A DNA stretch of 39,358 nucleotides from NCBI GenBank assembly GCA_019636835.1, contig JAHBWU010000033.1, forward strand, positions 1 to 39,358, given 5' to 3'. Positions within the stretch are counted from its first letter, which is position 1; each line of letters starts with the position of its first letter. The stretch is from Nitrospira sp. Lineage in GTDB: Bacteria; Nitrospirota; Nitrospiria; Nitrospirales; Nitrospiraceae. Positions 16,741 to 24,821 of the stretch are shown here, piece after piece. The notes under the pieces are model-generated. The model was given only the letters and a program-made list of their open reading frames with translations. It did not search any database and was not told the DNA's origin. The translations under genes and the position numbers were made by a program.

Positions 16741-17453
16741 GCCTTTAATGCCTTTGTGATGAACACACTGAGTCGCGGCAGCACGGGTTCCTGAATTTCA
16801 TGTCCGCCTTGGAAGCTCTGCCACTCGACGACGAGGCCCGATTGAGTGAGTGCGTCACGCAGACGTTCCGCTCCAATATGTGGAAGGATGTCGTCTTGTG
16901 TTCCGTGGCTTTGGAAAACCGGCAGACCCTTACGGCTCGATATAAGTGCACCCCAGACCGCCTGAGCCAGGAGATTACCAGAGAGCTGCACGAGACCGGC
17001 AAATGGATAGTCCGTATGCAAGACCGCATCGCAGGTGAGCATCGCCCCTTGCGAGAATCCTCCGATGACCGTTTTCTTGTAGTCGATCTGGAACTGCCTG
17101 GGTAATTCCTTGAGAAATGCCAGAAAACGTTCTCGCGCCAGGGCCAAACCCTGCGGAATCTCCACAGACAGATCACGAATACGACCGGCGGCACGATCTT
17201 CTTGGATCCTCGCGAAGTCGATGATCCACCAGGCGCGCGAATCGCCGAAACCCATGTTGAGCGAGAGCGGGGCTTCGGGAAAGAGCCAGCGAGTCCCAGT
17301 GGGAACTTGGATCACTTCGGCGAGCGGGACCAGATCATCCCCCGACGCGCCGAACCCATGGAGCAGCACGACGACCGGACCGTCCCCGCCACCATGACCG
17401 TCTGTCCCACCGGAGAGTCGGACTTTTAACCCGCCCAATAAACTTTCTCGCAT
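16737..17453 (-). CDS. Phospholipase/carboxylesterase family hydrolase
   Basis: 238 residues of the acyl-protein-thioesterase-like alpha/beta hydrolase family (YpfH/Est-type). Oxyanion LLHGFGASGDDL (residues 30-41), nucleophile Ser134 in GGFSQGAM, acid in HGTQDDIL (Asp187 or Asp188) and His218 in GGHEI. LFPEAPLSLNMGFGDSRAWW matches the conserved FPxAP segment of the family. Cytoplasmic. It probably hydrolyses carboxylic or thioesters of small lipids. First gene of a three-gene coupled operon. The N-terminus has a Gly/His-rich stretch (GGTDGHGGGDG) before the first strand, an unusual local insertion. Confidence 0.85.
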   Translation of the reverse strand: MRESLLGGLKVRLSGGTDGHGGGDGPVVVLLHGFGASGDDLVPLAEVIQVPTGTRWLFPEAPLSLNMGFGDSRAWWIIDFARIQEDRAAGRIRDLSVEIPQGLALARERFLAFLKELPRQFQIDYKKTVIGGFSQGAMLTCDAVLHTDYPFAGLVQLSGNLLAQAVWGALISSRKGLPVFQSHGTQDDILPHIGAERLRDALTQSGLVVEWQSFQGGHEIQEPVLPRLSVFITKALKA

Positions 17454-17501
17454 CCGGGCTCCTCAGTTATTATTGAACAACTAGACGTGACCATGCTCAT
17501 T

Positions 17502-18992
17502 CTATGATGAGCAACTTACTGAGAGATGCTTGCCCCAGTTCGGTGGCGAAAGGGCATAGGCGTCCATGCCCGGCTGCTCGGTGAAGGGGTCTTGGAGCAA
17601 AATGAAGAGTCGGTCGATTTCGGAAAAGTCCTTGTTTTGCGCCTTCTCAATCGCCGTCTGCGCAAGATAGTTCCTCAGCACATACCTGGGATTCACACGA
17701 TTCATACGGTCACGCCGTTCATCGTCTTGGCCGTGTTCATCCCGCAGTCGATCTCGATAGCGCGCCGCCCATTCGTCGAAACGCTCACGGTTGAGGAAGT
17801 GTTCACGCAGCTCTTCGTTGATTGCACCGTCAGCCGTGGAGAACCTACTCAGTTCCCGAAACACGATCGTATAATCCGCATGGCTGCCTTGAAGGAGTCC
17901 TAGGAAGTCGCGAATGAGGGCATCATCTTCTGCTCGTTCGTCTACCAATCCGAACTTCGTACGCATGAGCTTCAAATACTCTCGCTCGAATACAGGTTGA
18001 TAGGTCTCAAGGCCTGCCTTCAATGCATCCTTTTCCGCCAAAGGCAACAAGGCTTGCGCCAGGCAGCTCAGATTCCAAAGCCCGATATAGGGCTGCTGGT
18101 TGAAAGCATAGCGGCCGTTGTGGTCCGAGTGGTTGCAGATGAAGCCTGCGTCGTAGTCGTCCATGAAGCCGTAGGGCCCATAGTCCAGCGTCAGGCCCAA
18201 AATAGACATGTTGTCGGTGTTCATGACGCCGTGCGCCCAGCCGACGGCCTGCCATTGGGCGATCAACTTCGCGGTGCGCTCGACGACTTCTGTAAAGAAT
18301 CGGACGTACTTTTCTCCGACATCACGAAGAGGCGGGAAGTGCTGATCGATCACATAGTCGGCCAGAGTTCTCAGATGCTCATGCTGTTTCCGATAATAGA
18401 AAACCTCGAACGTGCCGAAGCGGACATGAGAGGGCGCCATGCGGACCAGCATCGCGCCGGTTTCGATCTGCTCCCGATACACCTTGTCGTCGCTGCCGAC
18501 GAGGCAGAGCGACTGCGTGGTGGGGATTCTCAACCCTTGCATCGCAGCGCAGCAGAGATACTCACGGATCGTCGAACGCAGCACCGCACGGCCGTCGCCA
18601 TCCCGTGAAAACGGAGTCAGGCCCGCGCCCTTGAGATGCAGATCCCACCGTTCTCCTCGATCGTTCTTCGCTTCGCCGAGCAGAATCGCCCGGCCATCTC
18701 CGAGTTGCGGCACATAGACGCCGAATTGATGGCCGGAGTACAGCATTGCGAGGGGCTCCATCCCTGTCGCCAACGCACTCCCGCCGAACAGCGCCGTGAA
18801 CTCCGGCCGCGTAAGTTGCGCCGGATCAAGATCGATCAGCTCCGCTGCAGCTCGATTGGCATGAACCAGATAGGGAGGGGCGTTAAACGGAGTCGGATCC
18901 AATCGCGCGTAAAAGGCTTGAGGAAGACGAGCGTAGGTATTGTCGAAGGAGAGCGTTTCCAGTGTGCGCCGAGTCATGGTTCTCTGTAACAT
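17502..18992 (-). CDS. selO: Protein adenylyltransferase SelO (YdiU)
   Basis: 496 residues, full length for the family. SelO is a pseudokinase-fold enzyme that transfers AMP from ATP to Ser, Thr or Tyr of target proteins in redox stress. Characteristic segments are all present: HQFGVYVPQLGDGRAILLGE, the nucleotide-binding KGAGLTPFSRDGDGRAVLRS, and the active-site HGVMNTDNMSILGLTLDYGP with the DY-GP metal site. The C-terminus ends SCSS with Cys494 at the position occupied by selenocysteine in eukaryotic SelO, so this is the cysteine form. The start has GAGG five bases upstream. Monocistronic, with a long (464-base) upstream region. Confidence 0.93.
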   Translation of the reverse strand: MLQRTMTRRTLETLSFDNTYARLPQAFYARLDPTPFNAPPYLVHANRAAAELIDLDPAQLTRPEFTALFGGSALATGMEPLAMLYSGHQFGVYVPQLGDGRAILLGEAKNDRGERWDLHLKGAGLTPFSRDGDGRAVLRSTIREYLCCAAMQGLRIPTTQSLCLVGSDDKVYREQIETGAMLVRMAPSHVRFGTFEVFYYRKQHEHLRTLADYVIDQHFPPLRDVGEKYVRFFTEVVERTAKLIAQWQAVGWAHGVMNTDNMSILGLTLDYGPYGFMDDYDAGFICNHSDHNGRYAFNQQPYIGLWNLSCLAQALLPLAEKDALKAGLETYQPVFEREYLKLMRTKFGLVDERAEDDALIRDFLGLLQGSHADYTIVFRELSRFSTADGAINEELREHFLNRERFDEWAARYRDRLRDEHGQDDERRDRMNRVNPRYVLRNYLAQTAIEKAQNKDFSEIDRLFILLQDPFTEQPGMDAYALSPPNWGKHLSVSCSS

Positions 18993-19456
18993 GACTTCCT
19001 CGGCTTTTGCTATCTATCGAGCAGCCTTGACCACACCGCCGACTCAACAATCCAGCTGACCAGGACATGGATCTGCTCTGGCATCTCCGTCCCTGAAGCC
19101 CACGGCTCACTCGACGGTGTTGCTCCGAGCTCGGTTGCTTCATCGATCCACTCTTTTCGCAAGGGACCGCCGAAGCCGCTGGTCTACTTAGACTACTCTG
19201 GCTTTACCTTGTCGGCGTTTTCGGGGAAACGTCAGCACGATACATAACCCTATTTTGGAATTTGTTATGATGCAATGTATCTATGAATGGACTGATTGTT
19301 TACACGGTGTTCACACGGTGTTTACATGAGGGATATGGAAATGCGTTACAAGTCAGGTTCATCAGATACGTAAGCCGCCGAAGGGCAATGCCGTCAGCTT
19401 ACCTACAGGGATGAAGAACTGAGTCTACTTACTATTGACTTAATGGAGGGTTTGTC
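18993..19456. other. Intergenic region upstream of the helical lipoprotein
   Basis: 464 bases without a convincing gene between the divergent selO and lipoprotein genes. The main content is the tandem 11-bp repeat at 19299-19331 (listed separately). A GGAGGG just before 19457 is the ribosome binding site of the lipoprotein. I could not place a good -35/-10 pair with confidence. Confidence 0.5.
19299..19331 (+). repeat. Three phased 11-bp tandem repeats, candidate operator
   Basis: TTTACACGGTG (19299-19309) is followed directly by TTCACACGGTG (19310-19320) and then a degenerate copy TTTACATGAGG (19321-19331). The 11-base period equals one helical turn, so a protein could bind the same face of each unit. 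The block lies 126 bases upstream of the lipoprotein start. Function as a regulator site is inference. Confidence 0.5.
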
Positions 19457-20095
19457 ATGAACAAAAAGCGTTGGCCTATGACACTACTGGTATTCACCGT
19501 CATAGGTTTAGGGGGTTGCGCACACGAATGGAGATCGATGTCGGACCCTCATCCTGTCACTGCGGCGGATCTGCAGGCTGTCTTGCGTGATGAATGGTCG
19601 CGACATCTTTTTTGGATTCGCCATGTCGTCCTGGACAACGCGAAGAACGATCGCAGGTCGCGGGATTTTGCGGAGAAGGCAGTGGCGACCAACGCAAAAG
19701 AGATTGCGAAGACGTTTACGCCGTTCTACGGCGAAGCAGTCTCTGATCGCCTCCGTACCTTACTCACTGAGCATTACGGCGCGATCAAAGCCTATTCTGA
19801 GGCCACTGTGGCAGGAAATAAGCGTCAGCAGGATGCGGCCCTGACCAAGTTTGCCTCGAACAACGACGAAATCGCCACATTTTTTAGTGACGTCAATCCA
19901 CACCTATCAAAAAACACCGTTCAAGGTCTGTTCGCCACCCATGTGGACCATCTTATTGCCCAAATCACCAAGTTTCAAAACAAAGATTACGCCGGCGAAG
20001 AGGAGATCTGGCCGGTGATGGAACACCATATCTATGTTATTGCCGATGCGCTGGCGGATGCCCTGACGAAACAGTTTCCGGCCAAATTGTCGTAG
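19457..20095 (+). CDS. Helical lipoprotein with two related halves
   Basis: 212 residues. Signal with lipobox GLGGC gives Cys21 as lipid site. The mature protein is predicted all-helical and shows a characteristic pattern: LRDEWSRHLFWIRHVVLDNA, AKTFTPFYGEAVSDRLRTLL-TEHY, FASNNDEIATFFSDVNPHLS, and a C-terminal HHIYVIADALADALTKQFP. The same order of motifs (NxxDIxxxixPyYG, LLxxH, NaxeIAxFL, H-xxMADxL-xQFP) occurs in small helical proteins of Firmicutes and environmental bacteria that have no established function. Ribosome binding site GGAGGG. Probably in the periplasm, anchored to a membrane. The tandem 11-bp repeats upstream suggest regulated expression. Confidence 0.7.
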   Translation: MNKKRWPMTLLVFTVIGLGGCAHEWRSMSDPHPVTAADLQAVLRDEWSRHLFWIRHVVLDNAKNDRRSRDFAEKAVATNAKEIAKTFTPFYGEAVSDRLRTLLTEHYGAIKAYSEATVAGNKRQQDAALTKFASNNDEIATFFSDVNPHLSKNTVQGLFATHVDHLIAQITKFQNKDYAGEEEIWPVMEHHIYVIADALADALTKQFPAKLS

Positions 20096-20100
20096 TCGAT

Positions 20101-20355
20101 GCGCGACGGCTGCGCTTACTCCAGGGTGCTGATAGATTTGGAAATGAGATTATCCGAACCGAAATCGTGATGGAGTAGATCCTCAAGACGGCTGAACTGC
20201 ATCAGCTGGATTTGATCGTGATGGCCGCTGAATGGAGAAATGGATTTCTCGATGCCTTGTTTCGGAGTACTACTGAGCGTGTCCTACGCCGTGCCGACCG
20301 TCCGTTTCTGGACGTGCCGATTATTGATCCGCTCATGACGCCACACAGGCCATAA
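20101..20355 (+). pseudogene. Universal stress protein (UspA) remnant
   Basis: In the frame of 20179 the translation reads ILKTAELHQLDLIVMAAEWR, NGFLDALFRSTTERVLRRAD, RPFLDVPIIDP, a clear match to the C-terminal half of UspA proteins (DLIVMG-x-HGR, L-GS-xERVLR-A-PxPVL). The stretch before it (GADRFGNEIIRTEIVME) is in the same frame but followed by a TAG at 20176-20178, and no start or N-terminal ATP-binding half exists upstream. The phosphate-binding glycines (G-x2-G-x9-G-S/T) are partly lost: MAAEWRNGFLDALFRSTT. A decayed gene; the remaining 59 codons are probably not expressed. Confidence 0.65.
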
Positions 20356-20504
20356 CCCATGGAAAGTGACCGGCAAGAAGGGAGGAGCGCAGAGATGGTG
20401 AAGGGCTGCTCGCACGGAGCCAGAGGCTTGCAGTTTGGGAAGGAGGTTTCGGACGTGAGGCTTCAAAATCTTTGCCGCCCATTGTCAGGGAAATCGGCGG
20501 CCCG

Positions 20505-20849
20505 CTACCTATTCCCATTCTGAAGCTCGCGATCTACCGTAAAGACGAAAACCCGTTCTCCCAGTTGAACATCAATATCGGTAAAGAGACCCAAGACCTT
20601 TGCTCCCGTGATCTCGCTGACTTGCTCACAGAGTTTGTCGCGGCCCTGCGCGATTAAATTTTGCCGGAGCCGCTTGACCATCTCCACACCTTCCGCGGTC
20701 TTCGCCAGCTGTCGTTCGGCCGGCGTCAGAACACCTTTGAGGCGGACGACCACGAGATCCCTTGCCACTAGTGCACGGACTTCATCAGGGCCTCGCCCAA
20801 GAAATTCCTGCTCGAACTTGATGATCGCGTTGCGTATCGAATTTTCCAT
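20505..20849 (-). CDS. DUF2294 / MpsC-like protein
   Basis: 114 residues of the DUF2294 family (Pfam PF10057): FLGRGPDEVRALVARDLVVV, then RLKGVLTPAERQLAKTAEG, and VLGLFTDIDVQLGERVFVFT are the conserved blocks. Pfam names the family after MpsC of a Na+-translocating membrane-potential-generating system in which MpsA and MpsB are the same families as DabB and DabA. It is soluble, without membrane segments. Here it lies divergent to the dab operon across 386 bases, so it is most likely a regulator or accessory of that transporter; this link is inference from position and family naming. The ribosome binding site is weak. Confidence 0.75.
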   Translation of the reverse strand: MENSIRNAIIKFEQEFLGRGPDEVRALVARDLVVVRLKGVLTPAERQLAKTAEGVEMVKRLRQNLIAQGRDKLCEQVSEITGAKVLGLFTDIDVQLGERVFVFTVDRELQNGNR

Positions 20850-20993
20850 AAGCGAGCTTCACATACCATCCTCTAGGATTGCATGACAAGCAGGGCGAGT
20901 ATCTCTCTGGGGCTTTTGTCTTAATCAATCACTGATCATGGGCCTTTCGGGCCAATAGTCTCCGGTTGAGAGACCCGGTCTTTCGATTCGTTC

Positions 20994-21020
20994 TTGACGC
21001 TGCTCGCTCATCCATATTAT
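20994..21020 (+). promoter_or_regulatory. Candidate sigma-70-like promoter of the dab operon
   Basis: TTGACG (20994-20999) as -35 and TATTAT (21015-21020) as -10 with a 15-base spacer, or the overlapping ATTATG with 16. Transcription would start near 21027 and give a leader of about 210 bases before dabB. Spacer is shorter than ideal. Confidence 0.4.
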
Positions 21021-21024
21021 GCAT

Positions 21025-21235
21025 GGACCGTTTTGAACAAAGGGCGATGCTGCCGGTCCTGGTAGTGTAACACGGTCACGGATCGGTGGGATCCCGAATT
21101 CCCGTGCGATGGGTCGTAGGGTGACCGGCCGTTCATGCGAGAGGCCGGTCACAGTACAAGCCAACCGAGCTGCGTCGACAGGTGGTCGAGCAGTACCGGT
21201 TGGCTTTTGTGTTTTTAAGGTTTCTCGAGGTGATG
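21025..21235 (+). promoter_or_regulatory. Structured leader with alternative pairing (possible riboswitch/attenuator)
   Basis: Elements in order: GGACCG (21025-21030) pairs with CGGTCC (21054-21059); segment A CGGTCAC (21073-21079); segment B GTGACCGGCC (21121-21130); segment C GGCCGGTCAC (21143-21152); then a terminator-like hairpin (21158-21206). B pairs perfectly with C over ten bases, and its first seven bases also pair perfectly with A, so A:B and B:C exclude each other. This is the layout of a switching leader. It does not match a riboswitch class I can recall (TPP, cobalamin, SAM, guanidine, fluoride, c-di-GMP). The GAGG ribosome binding site (21227-21230) is 20 bases after the hairpin. 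A protein operator or a small RNA gene are alternatives. Confidence 0.5.
21158..21216 (+). terminator. Intrinsic-terminator hairpin just upstream of dabB
   Basis: AAGCCAACCG (21158-21167) pairs perfectly with CGGTTGGCTT (21197-21206); inside it CTGC (21170-21173) pairs with GCAG (21190-21193) and TCGAC (21175-21179) with GTCGA (21185-21189), loop AGGTG. About 19 base pairs in all. A T-rich run (TTTTGTGTTTTT, 21205-21216) follows at once. Because the first dabB starts only 20 bases later on the same strand, termination here would have to be conditional, or would end a separate short transcript. Confidence 0.7.
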
Positions 21236-22975
21236 ATGTCCGCTGTCCTGCTTGTGCCGCTGCTTCCATTGATCGCCACTCTTATCGTGGGCGTCGGAAG
21301 CGAGGCCACGCGCCACGTCCGCGCCAAGATCGCCGCCTGGCCGATCGGTGCGGCCTTCTGTGGCGCCATCGCCACACTCTATGTCGTGGCCACGGAAGGC
21401 CCGATTACGCTTCGACTGTACGATCCTGTCGCGTCCACTGTGTTGGCCGTCCCCATCGGTCTCTACGTCGACCGGTTGAGCGCGGTCATGATGGTGTTGA
21501 TCTCGGGCATCGGCACGATCATTTACACCTACTCCGTTGAGTATATGTACCAAGATTTGCACGAGCGTCGGTATCTCACCTTGATCGGGCTGACCGTGTT
21601 TGTCCTCCTCTGCATGGTGTCCAGCGCGAACTTGCTGATGCTGTTCGTGTTGTGGCAGTTGCTGAGTTACCTCCTCTACCTCCTCGTTCACAATCATAGT
21701 CACCAAGAGACGCTGAAAAGCGCATTTCGCACCTTCACGCTCTTGCGGGTCGGCGATGTCGCCTTCTTGGGCGGGACGGTATTGGCCTACTCGCTGTACG
21801 GTACATTGGAATTTCCCGAACTGTTTGCCGTCGCTTCGCAATCGACGGCGACCGTGTCCCTGTTCCCTGGCGTCGAATTCAACGGCGCGACGGCGGTCAC
21901 CTTGCTGCTCCTTGTCGGCGGAATGAGTAAATCCGCCCAGTTTCCATTTTACGGCTGGCTCCCCCGGTATCTTTATGCTCCCACCTCAGTGACCGCCTTA
22001 CTGCACGCGGGCATTATCAATGCCGCAGGCTTTCTCATCAACCGCCTGGCCCCGCTCTTCGGGATGAGTTCGACCACTTTACACATCGCCCTCGTGATCG
22101 GGACGCTGACGGCCATCCTTGGCGCAACCATGATGCTGGTGCAAAACGACATCAAGAATATGCTCGGCTTTTCGACGATCGGCCAAATGGGCTACATGGT
22201 CATGGAATGCGGTCTGGGTGCCTTTTCGCTCGCGGTCTTTCACTTGATCGCCCACGGTCTGTTCAAGGCGACGGTATTCTTGTACAGCGGGAATGTCATT
22301 CACAAGGCGAGACAGGAACCCGTACTCCCCCACCCAAAGCACGAGGCGGAGGAAGAAAGTTACTCGCCACTGACGTGGACGACGGGAGTTCTCACGACCT
22401 TGCTCATCCCCTTACTCATCCTGCTGGCAACTCACGGTGTGTTACGAATTCCGCTGTTGGAATCCCAGGGGACCCTCATCTTTCTCTTTTTCATCTGGAT
22501 CACGTCGTCGCAAGCAATCCTGACGCTGACTCGATTGCGGACCGTCGCGTCCTGGAAGGTGTCGACAGCGATGTTGCTGACACTCTTGTTCATCGTGTTT
22601 GTCTATCTGTTTGCCGTCGAATCGTTCACGGCATTCCTGTATCCTAACCCGGAGGAAGTGGCCTCGTACTTCAAAGCCGGCGATCTCCCGGACTGGCTCT
22701 TTGACCTCCTCCTCACGGTGTCGACGCTGGTGACGATTGCTGGTTGGATTTATTTGTACATGCGGGCTCACGGCCGGACCGTGTGGATGCCGTCGTGGAT
22801 CGAGAGCGTCCGGACCCGCCTCTATGTGCTGTTTCTGAATCGACTCTATGTGGACCCGGTCCTATATCGAGTGGCTCATACCCTGACATCTGCCATTCAG
22901 CGCTTGGATAAACGGCGCCCAGGAACGCACGCTTTGACCGACACCGGCTCAACGACACAGAGTCGGCGGACATAA
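21236..22975 (+). CDS. dabB: DabB (NuoL-like) subunit 1 of bicarbonate transporter
   Basis: 579 residues from the second of two tandem ATGs (GAGG five bases upstream). About 14 membrane helices of the proton-pumping antiporter-like family shared by NuoL, MrpA and DabB/MpsA. The TM7 lysine is present (Lys232 in SKSAQFPF), as is Lys307 in QNDIKNMLGFSTIGQMGYM. The TM5 glutamate of NuoL is replaced by Gln141 (LWQLLSYLLYLL). The proposed job is to use the cation gradient to power DabA, converting CO2 to bicarbonate one way at the inner membrane. No other complex I gene is nearby, and the DUF2309 gene downstream argues for DAB over respiratory NDH-1. The helix-8 segment reads APTSVTALLHAG, lacking the usual Pro. 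Confidence 0.85.
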   Translation: MSAVLLVPLLPLIATLIVGVGSEATRHVRAKIAAWPIGAAFCGAIATLYVVATEGPITLRLYDPVASTVLAVPIGLYVDRLSAVMMVLISGIGTIIYTYSVEYMYQDLHERRYLTLIGLTVFVLLCMVSSANLLMLFVLWQLLSYLLYLLVHNHSHQETLKSAFRTFTLLRVGDVAFLGGTVLAYSLYGTLEFPELFAVASQSTATVSLFPGVEFNGATAVTLLLLVGGMSKSAQFPFYGWLPRYLYAPTSVTALLHAGIINAAGFLINRLAPLFGMSSTTLHIALVIGTLTAILGATMMLVQNDIKNMLGFSTIGQMGYMVMECGLGAFSLAVFHLIAHGLFKATVFLYSGNVIHKARQEPVLPHPKHEAEEESYSPLTWTTGVLTTLLIPLLILLATHGVLRIPLLESQGTLIFLFFIWITSSQAILTLTRLRTVASWKVSTAMLLTLLFIVFVYLFAVESFTAFLYPNPEEVASYFKAGDLPDWLFDLLLTVSTLVTIAGWIYLYMRAHGRTVWMPSWIESVRTRLYVLFLNRLYVDPVLYRVAHTLTSAIQRLDKRRPGTHALTDTGSTTQSRRT

Positions 22976-23120
22976 GGCCCTTATCCGCAACGGTTATGAG
23001 CGTGGGTCGGCGGGCAGTCCCTTCTTGACGAATATGGAGAACCCGTATTAATGGTTACCCTTCCACTGTTGCGGGATGCGTACCCCATCGCCTGACTGGG
23101 AATAGGAACACTTTTCAACC

Positions 23121-24821
23121 ATGTCGCTGGTACTGATCGTTCCAGTTTTCCTCCTAGCCGCAGCCGGAATCGTGATGCTTGGCGATGAGACGCCGCGTTT
23201 CTCTCGCGCGAAGGCAGCTGCCTATCCCGTAGGTCTGTCATTCCTAGGCGCCATCGGCGTGCTGGTCCTCGTCACATCGCAGGGTCCGGTCACAGTCCGT
23301 TTCTACGATCCTGCCTCCGTCGCATCCTTCATTATTCCCATCGGTTTCTATATCGACCGGCTGAGCGCGGTCATGATGACGTTGATCACGGGCGTCAGCA
23401 CCATCATTTACTGGTATTCGATAAGCTACATGTACCAGGATCATCATGCGCGCCGGTATCTGGCGTTGATTTGCCTGACCGACTTCGTGTTGATCTGCAT
23501 GGTCTCGAGCGGGAACCTCATGATGCTGTTTCTCTTTTGGCAACTCCTCAGCTACCTGCTCTACGTGCTTGCGCACAACCATGGCCACCCGGCGACGCTG
23601 GCGGGCGCGTTCAAGACATTTACGCTGTTGCGTGTTGCCGATACGGCGTTTCTTGCCGGCATCGTCCTCGCCTATCAACTCTACGGCACCCTCGAATTCC
23701 AGGAGCTGTTTGCCAGAGCAGCCGCCACACCCATGACCCTTTCGATCCTTCCTGGGATAGATGTCAGTGGCACAACGGCTGTGACCTTCCTCCTTTTTAT
23801 CGGCGCGATGGGCAAATCAGCTCAGTTTCCTCTGCATCTGTGGCTGCCTGGATCGCTCTTCGCTCCCACGCCCGTCCACGCATTGCTGCACGCCGGTATC
23901 ATCAACGCCGGAGGCTTTCTCATCAACCGCCTCGCGCCGCTCTTCGGAATGAGTTCAACCACCCTGCATATCGCCTTCGTCATCGGGACCCTGACGGCCG
24001 CCCTCGGCGCGACGATGATGTTGGCCCAAAACGACATTAAAAAGACGCTCGGCTTCTCCACGATCGGCCAAATGGGCTATATGATCATGGAATGCGGCTT
24101 GGGAGCCTTCTCGTTGGCGGTGTTCCATCTGATCGCACACGGTCTCTTCAAGGCCACGGTCTTCCTCAATTGCGGAAATGTCATCCATAAGGCCCGACAG
24201 GAGCCGCATTTCCCCCATGTGGACCATGAGGATGTCGAGGCAGGATTCTCTCGCTTGACCTGGTCGACCGGGTTTGTAACGACACTCTTTATTCCGCTGC
24301 TTATCTTATTAGCCACGCACGGGGTCCTGCACATTCCATTGCTGGAATCCCAGGGCACCGTCATTATCTTCTTTTTCATCTGGATCACTTCGTCGCAAGC
24401 GATCTTGACGCTCACGCAGCTCCGTACCGTGGCTTCGTGGAAAGTGTCGACGGCCATGTTGCTGACGCTCCTCTTCATCGTGTTCGTCTATCTGTTCGCC
24501 GTGGAGTCGTTCACTTCATTCCTCTACCCCAACCCGGACGAGGTGGCCTCGTACTTCAAAGCCGGCGATCTCCCGGACTGGCTCTTCGACCTCATCGTCG
24601 TGATGTCCGCACTCGTGACGGTCTTGGGCTGGATCTACCTCTACATGCGTGCCCACGGCCGGACGGTTTGGATGCCAGCCTGGATCGACGGTTTGAGGAC
24701 TCGCCTCTATATGGTGTTTCTGAATCGGATATATGCCGATGAGCTCTATCAGCTGATCGGTTCGATGACCGCGCACCTGGTTCATCGGATCGACAAGCTG
24801 GAACGCGGGTGGTCTCGGTGA
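23121..24821 (+). CDS. dabB: DabB (NuoL-like) subunit 2
   Basis: 566 residues, a tandem duplicate of the preceding protein, close to identical from about residue 255 to 535 (for example the run beginning RTVASWKVSTAMLLTLLF) and diverged at both ends. Gln141 again replaces the NuoL glutamate; Lys232 (GKSAQFPL) is kept. Helix 8 reads APTPVHALLHAG, closer to the NuoL consensus and with an extra His253 that copy 1 lacks. The 145 bases between the copies hold no gene. The ribosome binding site is poor (AGGA about 13 bases upstream). The stop overlaps the next start in TGATG. The pair may form a heteromeric membrane module instead of being redundant, which is inference. Confidence 0.85.
   Translation: MSLVLIVPVFLLAAAGIVMLGDETPRFSRAKAAAYPVGLSFLGAIGVLVLVTSQGPVTVRFYDPASVASFIIPIGFYIDRLSAVMMTLITGVSTIIYWYSISYMYQDHHARRYLALICLTDFVLICMVSSGNLMMLFLFWQLLSYLLYVLAHNHGHPATLAGAFKTFTLLRVADTAFLAGIVLAYQLYGTLEFQELFARAAATPMTLSILPGIDVSGTTAVTFLLFIGAMGKSAQFPLHLWLPGSLFAPTPVHALLHAGIINAGGFLINRLAPLFGMSSTTLHIAFVIGTLTAALGATMMLAQNDIKKTLGFSTIGQMGYMIMECGLGAFSLAVFHLIAHGLFKATVFLNCGNVIHKARQEPHFPHVDHEDVEAGFSRLTWSTGFVTTLFIPLLILLATHGVLHIPLLESQGTVIIFFFIWITSSQAILTLTQLRTVASWKVSTAMLLTLLFIVFVYLFAVESFTSFLYPNPDEVASYFKAGDLPDWLFDLIVVMSALVTVLGWIYLYMRAHGRTVWMPAWIDGLRTRLYMVFLNRIYADELYQLIGSMTAHLVHRIDKLERGWSR

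Noticed and set aside
17495..17512. GCTCAT/ATGAGC hairpin at the end of selO as terminator
   Set aside because: Short 6-bp stem that overlaps the stop codon and has no T-run.
21025..21235. Known riboswitch class upstream of dabB
   Set aside because: I compared it by eye with the cores of TPP, cobalamin, SAM, guanidine, fluoride and c-di-GMP switches and saw no match; a covariance search is needed to be certain.
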